5,515 nucleotides of DNA from Methanobacteriota archaeon (GTDB lineage Archaea; Halobacteriota; Methanocellia; Methanocellales; Methanocellaceae): assembly GCA_023436075.1 (NCBI GenBank), contig JAEZKS010000078.1:1-5515 (forward strand), in the 5' to 3' direction. The notes beneath the pieces are model-generated. The model saw only the letters and a program-made list of their open reading frames with translations. It was not told where the DNA came from and did no database searches. How positions within the stretch are numbered: position 1 is the stretch's first letter; the number at the start of each line of letters is the position of its first letter. A program made the position numbers and the translations under genes. Shown piece after piece: positions 4,931 through 5,515 of the stretch.

Positions 4931-5470
4931 TTATCCTCTAAAAACATCCCACGCCCTTCGTCCCACGAAGCCGCCGATGAGCCACCCGGCCACAATACCG
5001 ACAAACGGCAACATGCAGCAGTTCAGGCACAGGTCTCCGGAAGCATTTACATAGGAGCCCGCGATCACGGCAACAGGAAGCGCGAAAGTCAGCGTGATCG
5101 CGCCGCATATTCCCGCTTCTGGCCGGGAGCGAAGCTTGTCCCTCAACAGCAGCACTGACACGAGCGGCGGCAGCAACGCGGAGGCGGCCGCAAACAACAG
5201 TGTCGCCGGACCGTACCTGTCATTGCCCTGGCCTATGCCGAAGAAGACCAGGGCGGCGGTGATCGCTATGCCAAAGGCCAGGCCGATGATCGCGCCGGCC
5301 AGCAGGTGCTCGAAGGAGAAGAAGATCACGGACTGGTGAACGACAGTCCGCCGGGGGGCCTCGTAGCCATTGGTCGCGTAGCCCGCGCCGGGGTCAGCCC
5401 ATCCTGCGCCGTCCCAGGAATTTTCCGGGCGTCTGCTGTACCATCGGGCATAGATGTTATCGCCCGCCAC
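4931..5470 (-). CDS. Hypothetical four-helix membrane protein
   Basis: This gene encodes 179 residues. Residues 1-50 are a soluble segment rich in Gly, Tyr, Trp, Ala and Asn, with no signal peptide. Four hydrophobic segments follow at about 55-78, 89-109, 119-141 and 150-170. The basic loop LLLRDKLRSRPEAG (107-120) lies between helices 2 and 3, so that loop and both termini would be cytoplasmic. A cysteine group C148-x2-C151-C152 borders helix 4, and C122 is in helix 3. The family is not recognised; many archaea carry such small membrane proteins. The start is the GTG at 5470: an in-frame TAG at 5489-5491 closes the frame upstream and there is no ATG in the first 150 codons. No clear TATA or Shine-Dalgarno is visible in the 45 bases left in the window, so the start is uncertain. 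Confidence 0.68.
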   Translation of the reverse strand: MAGDNIYARWYSRRPENSWDGAGWADPGAGYATNGYEAPRRTVVHQSVIFFSFEHLLAGAIIGLAFGIAITAALVFFGIGQGNDRYGPATLLFAAASALLPPLVSVLLLRDKLRSRPEAGICGAITLTFALPVAVIAGSYVNASGDLCLNCCMLPFVGIVAGWLIGGFVGRRAWDVFRG

Positions 5471-5515
5471 ACTGGAGGTCTTCCTGTCCTATTCCGCTCG
5501 CCGCGCAGGGTCGCC

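Overview
The window looks like chromosomal DNA from an archaeon, most likely a moderately GC-rich euryarchaeote; a Methanocella-like methanogen is my best guess, without proof. Four of the six genes have an archaeal A/T-rich TATA element about 20-35 bases before the start codon and a very short or absent leader. A fifth has a TATA box and a good Shine-Dalgarno sequence. The largest gene encodes the archaea-specific Ski2-like superfamily II helicase (COG1202 / ASH-Ski2 type). No tRNA, rRNA, CRISPR array, transposase or phage gene is visible.

Layout from left to right: (a) 1-260 is intergenic and carries degenerate 9-nt repeats (CACTAAAGG-like) arranged as a long imperfect inverted repeat. (b) 276-566 (-) encodes a small protein with an acidic N-terminus, a two-zinc RING/PHD-like finger close to the prokaryotic RING finger family, and a basic Lys/Ala/Pro tail. 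Its stop codon lies in the loop of its own terminator hairpin. (c) 567-775 is a divergent promoter region. (d) 776-1039 (+) encodes an 87-residue helical protein of unknown function. (e) 1040-1251 lies between convergent genes and holds inverted copies of a repeat like that in (a), plus a CG-rich hairpin. (f) 1252-1695 (-) encodes an orphan VapC-like PIN-domain protein that appears to lack one catalytic aspartate. (g) 1859-4543 (-) encodes the 894-residue helicase. (h) 4544-4641 is a compact divergent promoter. (i) 4642-4857 (+) encodes a 71-residue four-cysteine protein. (j) 4858-4930 holds a strong hairpin between convergent genes. (k) 4931-5470 (-) encodes a four-helix membrane protein.

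No single operon links these genes; nearly every one has its own promoter. The clearest functional theme is RNA metabolism: an RNA-type helicase is followed on the same strand by a PIN nuclease-fold protein. The most unusual features are the RING-like finger protein, the PIN active-site substitution, and two families of short intergenic repeats. One of these families lies in the sense orientation just after the stop codons of three different genes.
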